64,000 nucleotides of DNA from Atopobiaceae bacterium (GTDB lineage Bacteria > Actinomycetota > Coriobacteriia > Coriobacteriales > Atopobiaceae): assembly GCA_017510785.1 (NCBI GenBank), contig JAFWMH010000024.1:62001-126000 (forward strand), written 5' to 3'. The notes below the pieces were generated by a model. The model searched no databases. It was not told the DNA's origin and worked only from the letters and a program-made list of their open reading frames with translations. The translations under genes were made by a program, and so were the position numbers. Positions 55,274 through 62,781 of the stretch are shown in pieces. Within the stretch, counting starts at the first letter, position 1. The number at the start of each line of letters is the position of its first letter.

Positions 55274-57163
55274 CTACTCGTCTACAACCTCGTAGTCGGC
55301 ATCTACCACATCGTCGGCACCAGGCGCCGCGTCGGCACCAGGCGTTCCGGCCGTTGCGGCCTCCTGGTTGGAGTACACGATCTCGGCAAGCTTGTAGCCA
55401 GCCTGCTGCAGGCGCTCGCTCGCTGCCTTGATGGCCTCCACATCGGTGCCCTCAAGCGCCTTCTTGGCGTCGGCCAGTGCGCTCTCCACCTCGGTCTTCG
55501 TGGCTGCAGGAACCTTGTCGCCCAGCTCGTTAAGCGTTTGCTCGGTGCTGTAGGCAAGGGAGTCGGTTTGGTTGCGAACCTCGATCTCGTCCTTCTTGGC
55601 CTTGTCCTCCTCGGCGTGGGACTCGGCGTCCTTCACCATGCGATCGACTTCGTCGTCGGAGAGAGCGGTAGAACCGGAGATGGTGATTTGCTGCTGCTTG
55701 CCAGTGCCCTTATCCTTTGCGGTTACCTTAACGATGCCATTGGCGTCGATATCGAAGGTCACCTCGATTTGGGGTACGCCGCGACGCGCTGCGGGAATGC
55801 CGGTGAGGTTGAACTTACCAAGGCTCTTGTTGTCGCGAGCCATCTCGCGCTCGCCCTGAAGGACGTTGATTTCGACGGAGGTTTGGTTGTCGGCCGCAGT
55901 GGAGTAAATCTCGGTTTTAGAGGTGGGGATGGTGGTGTTGCGGTCGATCATCTTGGTCATGATGCCGCCCATCGTCTCCACGCCCAGCGAGAGCGGGGTA
56001 ACGTCGAGCAGGAGGATGCCCTGAACGTCGCCGGTAAGCACGCCGCCCTGGACGGCTGCACCGTCGGCCACGACCTCGTCGGGGTTCACGCTCATGTTGG
56101 GCTGCTTGCCCGTAATTTGCTTAACAAGGTTCTGCACGGCGGGCATACGGCTGGAGCCACCCACGAGAATGACCTCGTTGACCTCGGCGATGGAAACGCC
56201 GGCGTCGTGCAGGGCCTTGGTTACAGGACCCTTGCAGCGGTCGAGAAGGTCGCGCGTGATGCGCTCGAACTCGGCACGCGTCAGCGTGTAGTCGAGGTGC
56301 TTGGGGCCAGTCGCGTCGGCCGTGATGAAGGGCAGGTTGATTTGAGCCTGCTGGGCGCTCGAAAGTTCCTTCTTGGCATTCTCGGCGGCCTCCTTGAGGC
56401 GCTGCAGAGCCATGGGGTCGCGGCGAAGATCGATGCCGTTATCCTTGAGGAACTTGTCGGCCAGCCAGTCGATGACCTTTTGATCCCAGTCGTCGCCACC
56501 GAGGTGGTTGTCGCCGTTGGTGGCAAGAACCTCAACCACGCCGTCGGCAAGATCGAGCAGCGAAACGTCGAAGGTGCCGCCACCGAGGTCGAACACGAGG
56601 ACCTTTTGGTCGATGCTCTTCTTGTCCAGACCATAGGCGAGTGCTGCCGCCGTGGGCTCGTTCACGATGCGCTTGACGTTAAGGCCAGCAATCTTGCCTG
56701 CGTCCTTGGTGGCCTGACGCTGCGCGTCGTTGAAGTAGTCAGGCACGGTGATGACGGCGTCGGTAACCGGCTCGCCCAGGTACTTCTCGGCGTCGGCCTT
56801 CATCTTGGAGAGGACCATGGCGCTGATTTGCTCGGGCGTGAAGTCCTCGCCGTTAATCTCGACGACGGCGCGGCTGCCAGTGCCGGACTTTACACGATAC
56901 GGAACCGTCTTGAGCTCGGAGCTAACCTCGTCGTAACGACGGCCCATAAAACGCTTGATGGAGAATACGGTGTTGGTGGGGTTGGTAACGGCCTGGTTCT
57001 TCGCTGCCTTACCAACGATGCGGTCGCCATCGGCTCGGAAACCAACGACGGACGGAGTGGTGCGGTCGCCCTCGGCATTAACGATAATCGTAGGCTCGCC
57101 GCCCTCAAGAACGGCCATAGCAGAATTAGTAGTACCAAGGTCGATGCCAAGAATCTTTGCCAT
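55274..57163 (-). CDS. dnaK: Hsp70 chaperone DnaK
   Basis: A 629-residue Hsp70. The N-terminus [15 protein letters not shown], the nucleotide-domain motif [16 protein letters not shown], the linker region [15 protein letters not shown] (here [15 protein letters not shown]) and the substrate-binding domain are all intact; the short acidic tail ends [11 protein letters not shown]. It lacks the 24-residue N-terminal insertion of Gram-negative DnaK, as usual for Gram-positives. It is the first gene of the dnaK-grpE-dnaJ-hspR operon and is preceded by AAAGGAAC and, 87 bases upstream, a HAIR-like site. DnaK is also the expected co-repressor of HspR. Confidence 0.97.
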   Translation of the reverse strand: MAKILGIDLGTTNSAMAVLEGGEPTIIVNAEGDRTTPSVVGFRADGDRIVGKAAKNQAVTNPTNTVFSIKRFMGRRYDEVSSELKTVPYRVKSGTGSRAVVEINGEDFTPEQISAMVLSKMKADAEKYLGEPVTDAVITVPDYFNDAQRQATKDAGKIAGLNVKRIVNEPTAAALAYGLDKKSIDQKVLVFDLGGGTFDVSLLDLADGVVEVLATNGDNHLGGDDWDQKVIDWLADKFLKDNGIDLRRDPMALQRLKEAAENAKKELSSAQQAQINLPFITADATGPKHLDYTLTRAEFERITRDLLDRCKGPVTKALHDAGVSIAEVNEVILVGGSSRMPAVQNLVKQITGKQPNMSVNPDEVVADGAAVQGGVLTGDVQGILLLDVTPLSLGVETMGGIMTKMIDRNTTIPTSKTEIYSTAADNQTSVEINVLQGEREMARDNKSLGKFNLTGIPAARRGVPQIEVTFDIDANGIVKVTAKDKGTGKQQQITISGSTALSDDEVDRMVKDAESHAEEDKAKKDEIEVRNQTDSLAYSTEQTLNELGDKVPAATKTEVESALADAKKALEGTDVEAIKAASERLQQAGYKLAEIVYSNQEAATAGTPGADAAPGADDVVDADYEVVDE

Positions 57164-57249
57164 AATGTAAGTTCCTTTCGTTTGTTACGTGAGGCACGTA
57201 GGTTCTTTACGCTTAGTAGTATTCCCCTGCCATGAGATTGTATACATAA

Positions 57250-57270
57250 TCTAAGTCAGATTGTGTTAGA
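57250..57270 (-). promoter_or_regulatory. HspR-binding (HAIR-like) site, dnaK operon
   Basis: TCTAAGT-N7-TGTTAGA, with two mismatches to a perfect dyad but the same left half and spacing as the clpB and hsp20 sites. It lies 87 bases upstream of dnaK. Confidence 0.65.
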
Positions 57271-57338
57271 TTTTGTGCGTCGCCAACAAATAGCACACAT
57301 TCCAGCCCGGCGCAACGCTGTGGGCAGGGCAATTGTCG

Positions 57339-57364
57339 TCACGTCCACTTGGACAACGTGACAT
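57339..57364. promoter_or_regulatory. near-palindrome upstream of the XRE-like gene
   Basis: GTCACGTCCA-CT-TGGACAACGTGAC: two half-sites, GTCACG and CGTGAC, around TCCACTTGGA. It ends 23 bases before the 57387 ATG and could be an operator for that regulator (autoregulation). Confidence 0.4.
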
Positions 57365-57386
57365 TTTACCGTGGAAGGAACTCGCC

Positions 57387-57815
57387 ATGGACATGATTTG
57401 GATGTTCGCATACGACAAACACTATGACCTCTACGACGTGCTGCGCCACGTTCCCGACGACGGCCTCGAATTCACGGAATGGCTTGAGCGCACGCTTAAC
57501 GCACTGGATACGCCCCGGAGCCTTGTAGTTAGCCGATCGCATCTCGAACGAACCTATGCGTACCACATAATTGCCGGTCGTCGCCAGCCCTCGCGCGATA
57601 AGTTCATTCAGCTCGCCGTCGGTATGGGTCTCGACATCGAGACGACCTCGGAGCTGCTTGAACGCGCAGGATTCGCTGGCCTTCGACCATACAAAAAGCG
57701 CGATGCCGCTCTTGCATACGGCATCGCGCGTAAGATGTCGGTCCCACAAATCGACGAGATGCTCTTCCTCGCCGGCATCGAACCGCTACGTGCGGGCTAC
57801 CCGGACTTCGCTTGA
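57387..57815 (+). CDS. XRE-like helix-turn-helix protein
   Basis: A 142-residue helical protein. Residues of about 48-90 (LERTYAYHIIAGRRQPSRDKFIQLAVGMG) follow the Cro/C1 helix-turn-helix pattern, with IIAGRRQPSRDK as the turn and recognition helix. A second, similar helical unit (ELLERAGFAGLRPYKKRDAA and IARKMSVPQIDEMLFLAG) follows. The ATG at 57387 has GGAAGGA 7 bases upstream. It is divergent from the dnaK operon across about 220 bases and converges with iorB. A near-palindrome just upstream may be its own operator. The target genes are unknown. Confidence 0.75.
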   Translation: MDMIWMFAYDKHYDLYDVLRHVPDDGLEFTEWLERTLNALDTPRSLVVSRSHLERTYAYHIIAGRRQPSRDKFIQLAVGMGLDIETTSELLERAGFAGLRPYKKRDAALAYGIARKMSVPQIDEMLFLAGIEPLRAGYPDFA

Positions 57816-57848
57816 ATGAGACAAACACCTCCGGGAGGCCCGCCTCAT
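57816..57848. terminator. weak hairpin at convergent ends
   Basis: ATGAG (57816-57820) with CTCAT (57844-57848), and CCTCC/GGAGG inside. It sits between the XRE-like gene and iorB, both of which end here. Weak support. Confidence 0.35.
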
Positions 57849-57851
57849 GTT

Positions 57852-58484
57852 CTACTCAGCCGCCTCACGCCCACGTGCGAATGCCTCGAGGTTGGCCTCG
57901 ACGGTACGCGCAGGCACGCGCTTGGCAATGGCGTCCTCCCACATATCGCGCGAGAAAGGCAGTGCCGTGGACATGGCACCTACGAGTACCACATTGGTTG
58001 AACGCGGGCTGCCCGCATCGCGTGCGATTCGGCCCGCAGGGATAAGCGTGGCGCCAATCGCCTCGAGCTGAGCGCGCGCGTCGGCGGGCATCGTGGCATT
58101 GCCGATGCTCACCGAGACAGGGATTATCTGCTCGTCGTTTACGAACATCGAGCCACCCTTACGCAGGAAGTGCTGCGCACGCAGGGCCTCGACGGCCTCA
58201 AAGGCAACCACGACGTCGGCACTGCCCGGGTCGCACACCATGGACTCCACCTTTTCGCCCACGCGAATGACGGTAGAGACGGACCCGCCTCGCTGGCTCA
58301 TACCGTGGATTTCGGAAACCTTTACGTCGAGTCCCGCCTCGGCGGCGCACATGGCGCAAATGTTACCGGCGAGAATCGTCCCCTGGCCACCCACGCCCAC
58401 GAGCAGGATGGTAAGGGTGCGGTCGAGCTGGATGCGCTCGCCGGCAACGGTGACGTCGGCGACCGCGGAAGTATCGTGCGGCAT
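57852..58484 (-). CDS. iorB: indolepyruvate:ferredoxin oxidoreductase beta subunit
   Basis: A 210-residue gamma-type domain of the 2-oxoacid:ferredoxin oxidoreductase family. It has LLVGVGGQGTILAGNI near the N-terminus and VKVSEIHGMSQRGGSVST, both typical of IorB. With IorA it oxidatively decarboxylates aryl pyruvates from aromatic amino acids to acyl-CoA, reducing ferredoxin, in the cytoplasm. The start lies 2 bases after the iorA stop, so translation is coupled. Length is normal. Confidence 0.92.
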   Translation of the reverse strand: MPHDTSAVADVTVAGERIQLDRTLTILLVGVGGQGTILAGNICAMCAAEAGLDVKVSEIHGMSQRGGSVSTVIRVGEKVESMVCDPGSADVVVAFEAVEALRAQHFLRKGGSMFVNDEQIIPVSVSIGNATMPADARAQLEAIGATLIPAGRIARDAGSPRSTNVVLVGAMSTALPFSRDMWEDAIAKRVPARTVEANLEAFARGREAAE

Positions 58485-58486
58485 GG

Positions 58487-60259
58487 CTAGCCCTCCTCAA
58501 CTATGCAACCGAACGGACAGGACTGCACGCATTGGCCGCAGCCGATGCACTGCGTGGGGTCAATCACGGGATGGCCCGTCTCGTCCTTGCCAAGCGCGGG
58601 GCAACCAATGCGAATGCAGGTACCGCAACGACGGCAGTCGCGAATGACGGGCATCGGTTTGCGGCTGCGATCGACCAAGCGGCAAGGTGACTTGAACACG
58701 ATAACCGAGAGGCGATCCGTCGCGCGCGTCGCCTCGCGCAGCGCCGTGCGCACGGCCTTGAGGTCCTGTGCATCCACAAGACGTACGTCCTCGATGCCCA
58801 TCGCGCGGCACAGCGCCACGAGGTCGAGCTGCTTGCCCGCAGGAACGTCAAGCGGGTTGACGCGCTGCGACTGCTCGGTGAGGGTTACGCCGTTCACGGG
58901 ATTGCCCTGCGTACCCGTCATGGCCGTCGTGCGGTTATCGAGGATGCACAGCGTGCCCGTACCTCCGTTGTACACGGTTCCCAAAAGGCTCGTAATGCCT
59001 GAATGAGCGAACGTGGAGTCGCCGATAACCCCAACCACGGGGCGCTTGGCACGCTCGCCCGCCTGCGCAAGCTCCATGCCATGCGCCATCGAGAGCGACG
59101 CGCCCATGTCGATGACGGCGTCGGTCGCGGAATAGGGGGCCACGGCTCCCAGTGTGTAGCAGCCGATGTCGCCCATTACGATTGCCTTGATGCGCCTGAG
59201 CTCGCAGAACACCAAGCGATGCGGACACCCCGCGCAGAACGCGGGCGGACGCGGCGGCAGTCCCTCGGCAGGCGCCAGATGCTCGGGCTCGTCCACGCCA
59301 AACGCAGCGCGGATGTGCGCGCTCGTGATTTCGCCAGAGCGTGGCAGTGCGCCTGCCGGCGGCTCGGCAACCTCGATGCCCAGTGCACGTACGCGGGTGG
59401 CAAAGTAGGTGCAAGCCTCCTCAACAACATAGAGCTTATCGACCTGCGATGCAAATTCAGCCAGCTTTGCGGGCGGCAGCGGCCACGACACGCCAAGCTT
59501 GAGCACGGACGCATTGGGCAATGCCTCGCGCACGTGAGCGTAAAGCGCGCCGGCGACTACGACGCCCACCGAGCGGTCGCGCATCTCAATGCGGTTGAGG
59601 TCGCAGGTCTCTGCCCACTCTACGAGTTTGTCTTCACGCTCATTGGTAACGAGTGTACGGCGCACTGCGTTGGCAGGCATCATAACGAACTTTTGCGGAC
59701 GCGACTCGTAGGCAAGCGGCTCGCGCGCCGTGCGCTCCCCCGCCACCTCGACCATCGTGCGCGTATGGGCAATGCGCATCGTTTCGTGCAGCATAACGAC
59801 CGAATCGAACTGCTCCGAAACCTCAAACGCGCGCTGGGCGTACTCGTAGGCCTCTTGCGAATCGGCCGGGTCGAGGCACGGAATCCGTGCGAATGCCGCA
59901 TAGTGACGACTGTCCTGTTCGTTTTGCGAACTGTAGCACGACGGGTCGTCGGCTGCAAGCAGCACAAGACCGGCACCCACGCCGGTATTTGCCGAACTCA
60001 TAAGCGGGTCGGCCGCCACGTTGACGCCCACATGCTTCATGGTAACGAGCGTACGCACGCCACCTATTGACGCGCCCAAGCCCACCTCGAGCGCAACCTT
60101 CTCGTTGGGCGCCCATTCGCAGTAGACGTCCGGCTTGGTAACGAGGTTCTCGAGCGTCTCGGTGGAAGGGGTGCCCGGATAAGCACATCCCACCGCGACG
60201 CCGGCCTCCCACGCACCCTGCGCGATGGCCTCGTTACCACTCAAGAGCTGTTTTGCCAT
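58487..60259 (-). CDS. iorA: indolepyruvate:ferredoxin oxidoreductase alpha subunit
   Basis: A 590-residue TPP and iron-sulfur enzyme subunit. N-terminal pyrimidine-binding domain (LLSGNEAIAQGAWEAG, GCAYPGTPSTE), a TPP pyrophosphate-binding part with MGDIGCYTLG and GVIGDSTFAHSGI, and a C-terminal 2x[4Fe-4S] ferredoxin domain (CRRCGTCIRIGC and CIGCGQCVQSCPFGC). Domain order and length match IorA. Indolepyruvate and other aryl pyruvates are the usual substrates. The ATG at 60259 follows GGAGAGGAGAG; the longer frame upstream has no site and crosses the divergent promoter region. Confidence 0.95.
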   Translation of the reverse strand: MAKQLLSGNEAIAQGAWEAGVAVGCAYPGTPSTETLENLVTKPDVYCEWAPNEKVALEVGLGASIGGVRTLVTMKHVGVNVAADPLMSSANTGVGAGLVLLAADDPSCYSSQNEQDSRHYAAFARIPCLDPADSQEAYEYAQRAFEVSEQFDSVVMLHETMRIAHTRTMVEVAGERTAREPLAYESRPQKFVMMPANAVRRTLVTNEREDKLVEWAETCDLNRIEMRDRSVGVVVAGALYAHVREALPNASVLKLGVSWPLPPAKLAEFASQVDKLYVVEEACTYFATRVRALGIEVAEPPAGALPRSGEITSAHIRAAFGVDEPEHLAPAEGLPPRPPAFCAGCPHRLVFCELRRIKAIVMGDIGCYTLGAVAPYSATDAVIDMGASLSMAHGMELAQAGERAKRPVVGVIGDSTFAHSGITSLLGTVYNGGTGTLCILDNRTTAMTGTQGNPVNGVTLTEQSQRVNPLDVPAGKQLDLVALCRAMGIEDVRLVDAQDLKAVRTALREATRATDRLSVIVFKSPCRLVDRSRKPMPVIRDCRRCGTCIRIGCPALGKDETGHPVIDPTQCIGCGQCVQSCPFGCIVEEG

Positions 60260-60388
60260 ATTGCTCTCCTCTCCGTTGGTCGTTACATAATAGCGCAGTG
60301 TGTTTGGATTCACAGGTTTGGTATGCTCTTTATTACAGGAAGGGATTCGCGTGCTACAAGTCGCACGTTTTGGCCTAAGGAGGTAGCT

Positions 60389-61231
60389 GTGTTTTTCGAT
60401 CCGTACCTTGCTCTGTTTTCGTTTGGCGTCGGCATTTTGGGAGCCATGTTCGGCGGTATCCAAACGTTCATTTGCACGGGATTCGCCGGCATCGTGGTGT
60501 ATGCGCTCAAGGCGGCCGGAGTCGAGCCCACACTCTTGGGCGACTCGGTGCTCAACACGCTGCTTCTACCGGCCATTATCTTTAACGGTGCGTCGGTTGC
60601 TACCGCCGTTGCTGCACGCAAGTACCCCGAAATCAAAGGGTGGGACATTACGCGTTCGCTCATCTTTACGCACGACACCCTCGTTATGCTCGTGGGCGGC
60701 CTCGCAGGCATGGGCGGGTATCTTATGTTCTCGTTCCTTTCGTGGATTGGGCTTCCTGCCGACGCAGGCTCAACGAGCATCGTGCTGTTTGGCGTCGCAA
60801 CGCGTCTGTTGCTGAGCACTGGTCGCACGTGGAACCCCGACGCCACGGCCTACTACAAGGAGATGGGCTGGCAGTACTGGGTGTTTCAGTCCGTTAACTG
60901 CATCGCTGTAGCCACGGTATTCGCGCTGCTGCTTGCCGAGGCGGGGCCGGAATTCTACGGCGTGGGCTTCTCGATTTCGGCGCTGCTGCTCCTCTTTGGC
61001 TACGCGGGAGACGGGCAGAAGGTTCCCACCACGCACCAGATTACTAATATAGTAGGTGTAACGCTTGGCATGACAAGCGGCAACATCGTACTCGCCGTGT
61101 TCTTCGGCTGGCTTACCAACATAATATATTTGCTCTTTGCGAAGTACTTCAACGAGGATTGCTCCACGCACATCGATCCACCCGCCGTCGCCATCGGCAT
61201 CGTGTCGCTCATCCTCAACCTCGTGTTTTAG
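60389..61231 (+). CDS. multi-pass membrane protein of unknown function
   Basis: A 280-residue protein with about seven TM segments (for example FGGIQTFICTGFAGIVVYAL, FSISALLLLFGYAG and IVLAVFFGWLTNIIYLLFA) and conserved-looking polar pieces between them (GDGQKVPTTHQITN, FNEDCSTHIDPPAVA). The GTG at 60389 has AAGGAGG 7 bases upstream, which decides it over an earlier ATG. It is divergent from iorA. The His and acidic residues in loops could bind a metal or substrate. The family is not recognised; transport related to aromatic amino acid breakdown would be a guess from position. Confidence 0.75.
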   Translation: MFFDPYLALFSFGVGILGAMFGGIQTFICTGFAGIVVYALKAAGVEPTLLGDSVLNTLLLPAIIFNGASVATAVAARKYPEIKGWDITRSLIFTHDTLVMLVGGLAGMGGYLMFSFLSWIGLPADAGSTSIVLFGVATRLLLSTGRTWNPDATAYYKEMGWQYWVFQSVNCIAVATVFALLLAEAGPEFYGVGFSISALLLLFGYAGDGQKVPTTHQITNIVGVTLGMTSGNIVLAVFFGWLTNIIYLLFAKYFNEDCSTHIDPPAVAIGIVSLILNLVF

Positions 61232-61656
61232 GGTCCAGCCCCGCGGGCAACGCATCCGGGGCGCAGGGATACGCGTCCCACGCCGAGGGCAAGTCCAGCC
61301 CCCGCGGGCAACGCATCCGGTATTTCGCTTTCAATCCCGGCTGTGCCTTAGGGTCCAGGCACCCGCGGCCACGCTCCAACTGCGGCCGTACTGCAACTTG
61401 GCCCTGGTTGGGAACGAGCCGTTTGGTCCGTTGGGTGTCGTTTGGGACATTTAGGCGCGGCTGGCCCCAGGCAAATGGCCCATTTGGCACCCAATACTGG
61501 TAATGGGTGTCGTTTGGGACACTTTGCCCGCCAGCTCGGGCCGCGGATGGCTCATTTGACAAGCCTGTGTGCCGGAGGACGGCCACCGCATCCAGCTTGA
61601 CCGCATCCAGCTTGACCGCACCCGGCTTAACCGCATCCAGCTTAACCGCACCCGGC
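61232..61656. other. non-coding stretch with several kinds of direct repeat
   Basis: No gene. GTCCAGCCCC plus GCGGGCAACGCATCCGG occurs at 61233-61259 and 61293-61320, a partial third copy starts at 61351, and TGGGTGTCGTTTGGGACA occurs at 61432-61449 and 61504-61521. A 15-base tandem array ends the stretch. Confidence 0.7.
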
Positions 61657-61660
61657 TTAC
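61586..61660. repeat. five tandem 15-base units
   Basis: CCGCATCCAGCTTGA repeated five times from 61586 to 61660, with units 3 and 5 reading CCGCACCCGGCTTAA/C. It touches the stop of the methyltransferase gene at 61657. The period of 15 keeps a reading frame, so it may have been part of a longer C-terminus. Confidence 0.8.
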
Positions 61661-62508
61661 GCCCCAACTTGCAACACGAGGTACCGGTTGCAACGATCCG
61701 CCGTAAAACGCATGACCTCCGGAGCAACGTGCGCGACCGTGGCGGCAAGCTCGTCGATTTCGTCTTCCGTCGTATGGTGACAAAAGCGCCACACGTCCGC
61801 CTCGTTTTGCCAACCGAGAAGATAATCGTCCGTCCCGCCCCCCGGCGCATGGTGCGCTTTGGCCTTCAAGCGTTCATCGTTCGCGAACTGCCAAAACGTC
61901 ACGGCCACAAAACCACCCGGCACCGCGTGATCTGCAAGCAGCTTAAGAAGGCGAGCTCGTTGCTCGAAGAGCGGCAAATGGTGCATAAAGCCAAACGATA
62001 CTGAAAGGTCGCAGGAGGGCACGTCGTTCAAGGGCGTTTCACTCCACCGCGATGCCCCTCCCCTGGCGAAACCCTGCAAACCCTCTTCCTTCCATATGAG
62101 CAATTCGTCCTCGAGCAAGGCCTCCGCAATATCGAGGGAGCGAAAGTGCACCCCAGATGGCACCTGCCCTACCAGCTCGTCGCAATTGTCTATTGCCCAG
62201 GTTTCCGCCGCAAAACCCTGATCGTGCAGAAATCGCTCGAAGCGAAGGTTGCCACATGCCACGTCCAAAACACGCAGCGAACGGTCGCCCAAAACCGGAG
62301 TGGCCCCAAACCCCACATCCGCACGCGTAGACGACGTCGCCACAAACTCGGAGGCGAGAGTCGAACCGTGATTGCTAAGCAACACGGTCTCGAGCAGCGT
62401 ACGCCACCCGAACCATGGCGCCTGACGCGTAGCCGAGAAGGACGTGCTCACGCGCTCGTAAAACTCCGTAGTCAGCGCACTCATCCGTCGAGCAAAAGTT
62501 TTATCCAT
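61657..62508 (-). CDS. class I SAM-dependent methyltransferase
   Basis: A 283-residue methyltransferase. Motif I is VLDVACGNLRFERFL (SAM-binding loop), motif II AIDNCDELV, and the catalytic-side region DLSVSFGFMHHLP followed by VPGGFVAVTFWQF. The layout recalls Trm9/ALKBH8-like tRNA methyltransferases, which methylate the cm5U34 made by Elp3; elp3 lies divergently 270 bases away. This link is inference from motif shape and position. The long N-terminal helical part (ARRMSALTTEFYERVS) is also Trm9-like. The ATG at 62508 is preceded by AGGAGCAC. The 3' end runs into a tandem repeat. Confidence 0.8.
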   Translation of the reverse strand: MDKTFARRMSALTTEFYERVSTSFSATRQAPWFGWRTLLETVLLSNHGSTLASEFVATSSTRADVGFGATPVLGDRSLRVLDVACGNLRFERFLHDQGFAAETWAIDNCDELVGQVPSGVHFRSLDIAEALLEDELLIWKEEGLQGFARGGASRWSETPLNDVPSCDLSVSFGFMHHLPLFEQRARLLKLLADHAVPGGFVAVTFWQFANDERLKAKAHHAPGGGTDDYLLGWQNEADVWRFCHHTTEDEIDELAATVAHVAPEVMRFTADRCNRYLVLQVGA

Positions 62509-62515
62509 GTGCTCC

Positions 62516-62724
62516 TGCCTCCACGCTCACGGTGCCACTTCCTGCGACCAACCCGAATCCCTTCCCGACCATGCCTCCACACTCACGGTGCCACTTCCGC
62601 CCCACATGCCAAGGCCACGCTCTCTTCTCCGCATCCCCGCGTCCACGTCCGGAAGAAAGCACCCTTTATGGATATGGTAATGCCGTCACTCATGCGCCCG
62701 CGTCCATGTCCGGAAGAAAGCACC
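62516..62724. repeat. two pairs of near-identical direct repeats between the methyltransferase gene and elp3
   Basis: Pair 1: 62516-62542 and 62572-62598 (27 bases, 1 mismatch; TGCCTCCAC then CTCACGGTGCCACTTCC). Pair 2: 62636-62663 and 62697-62724 (28 bases, 1 mismatch; CCCGCGTCCA then GTCCGGAAGAAAGCACC). Periods of 56 and 61 bases. No gene lies here; the role is unknown. Confidence 0.75.
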
Positions 62725-62744
62725 ACCCGAGCTCACATCCAAGC

Positions 62745-62774
62745 GTGACAAATTGCCACCTCAAGAAGTATACT
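62745..62774 (+). promoter_or_regulatory. elp3 promoter, leaderless transcript predicted
   Basis: GTGACA (62745-62750), 18-base spacer, TATACT (62769-62774), then seven bases to the ATG at 62782. Transcription should start at or next to the A of the start codon; no ribosome site fits in between. Confidence 0.6.
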
Positions 62775-62781
62775 GCTGCGC

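Noticed and set aside
61586..61660. CRISPR array
   Set aside because: Units are only 15 bases and directly tandem with no spacers.
62516..62724. CRISPR-like repeats
   Set aside because: Only two copies of each unit, different units, no cas genes.
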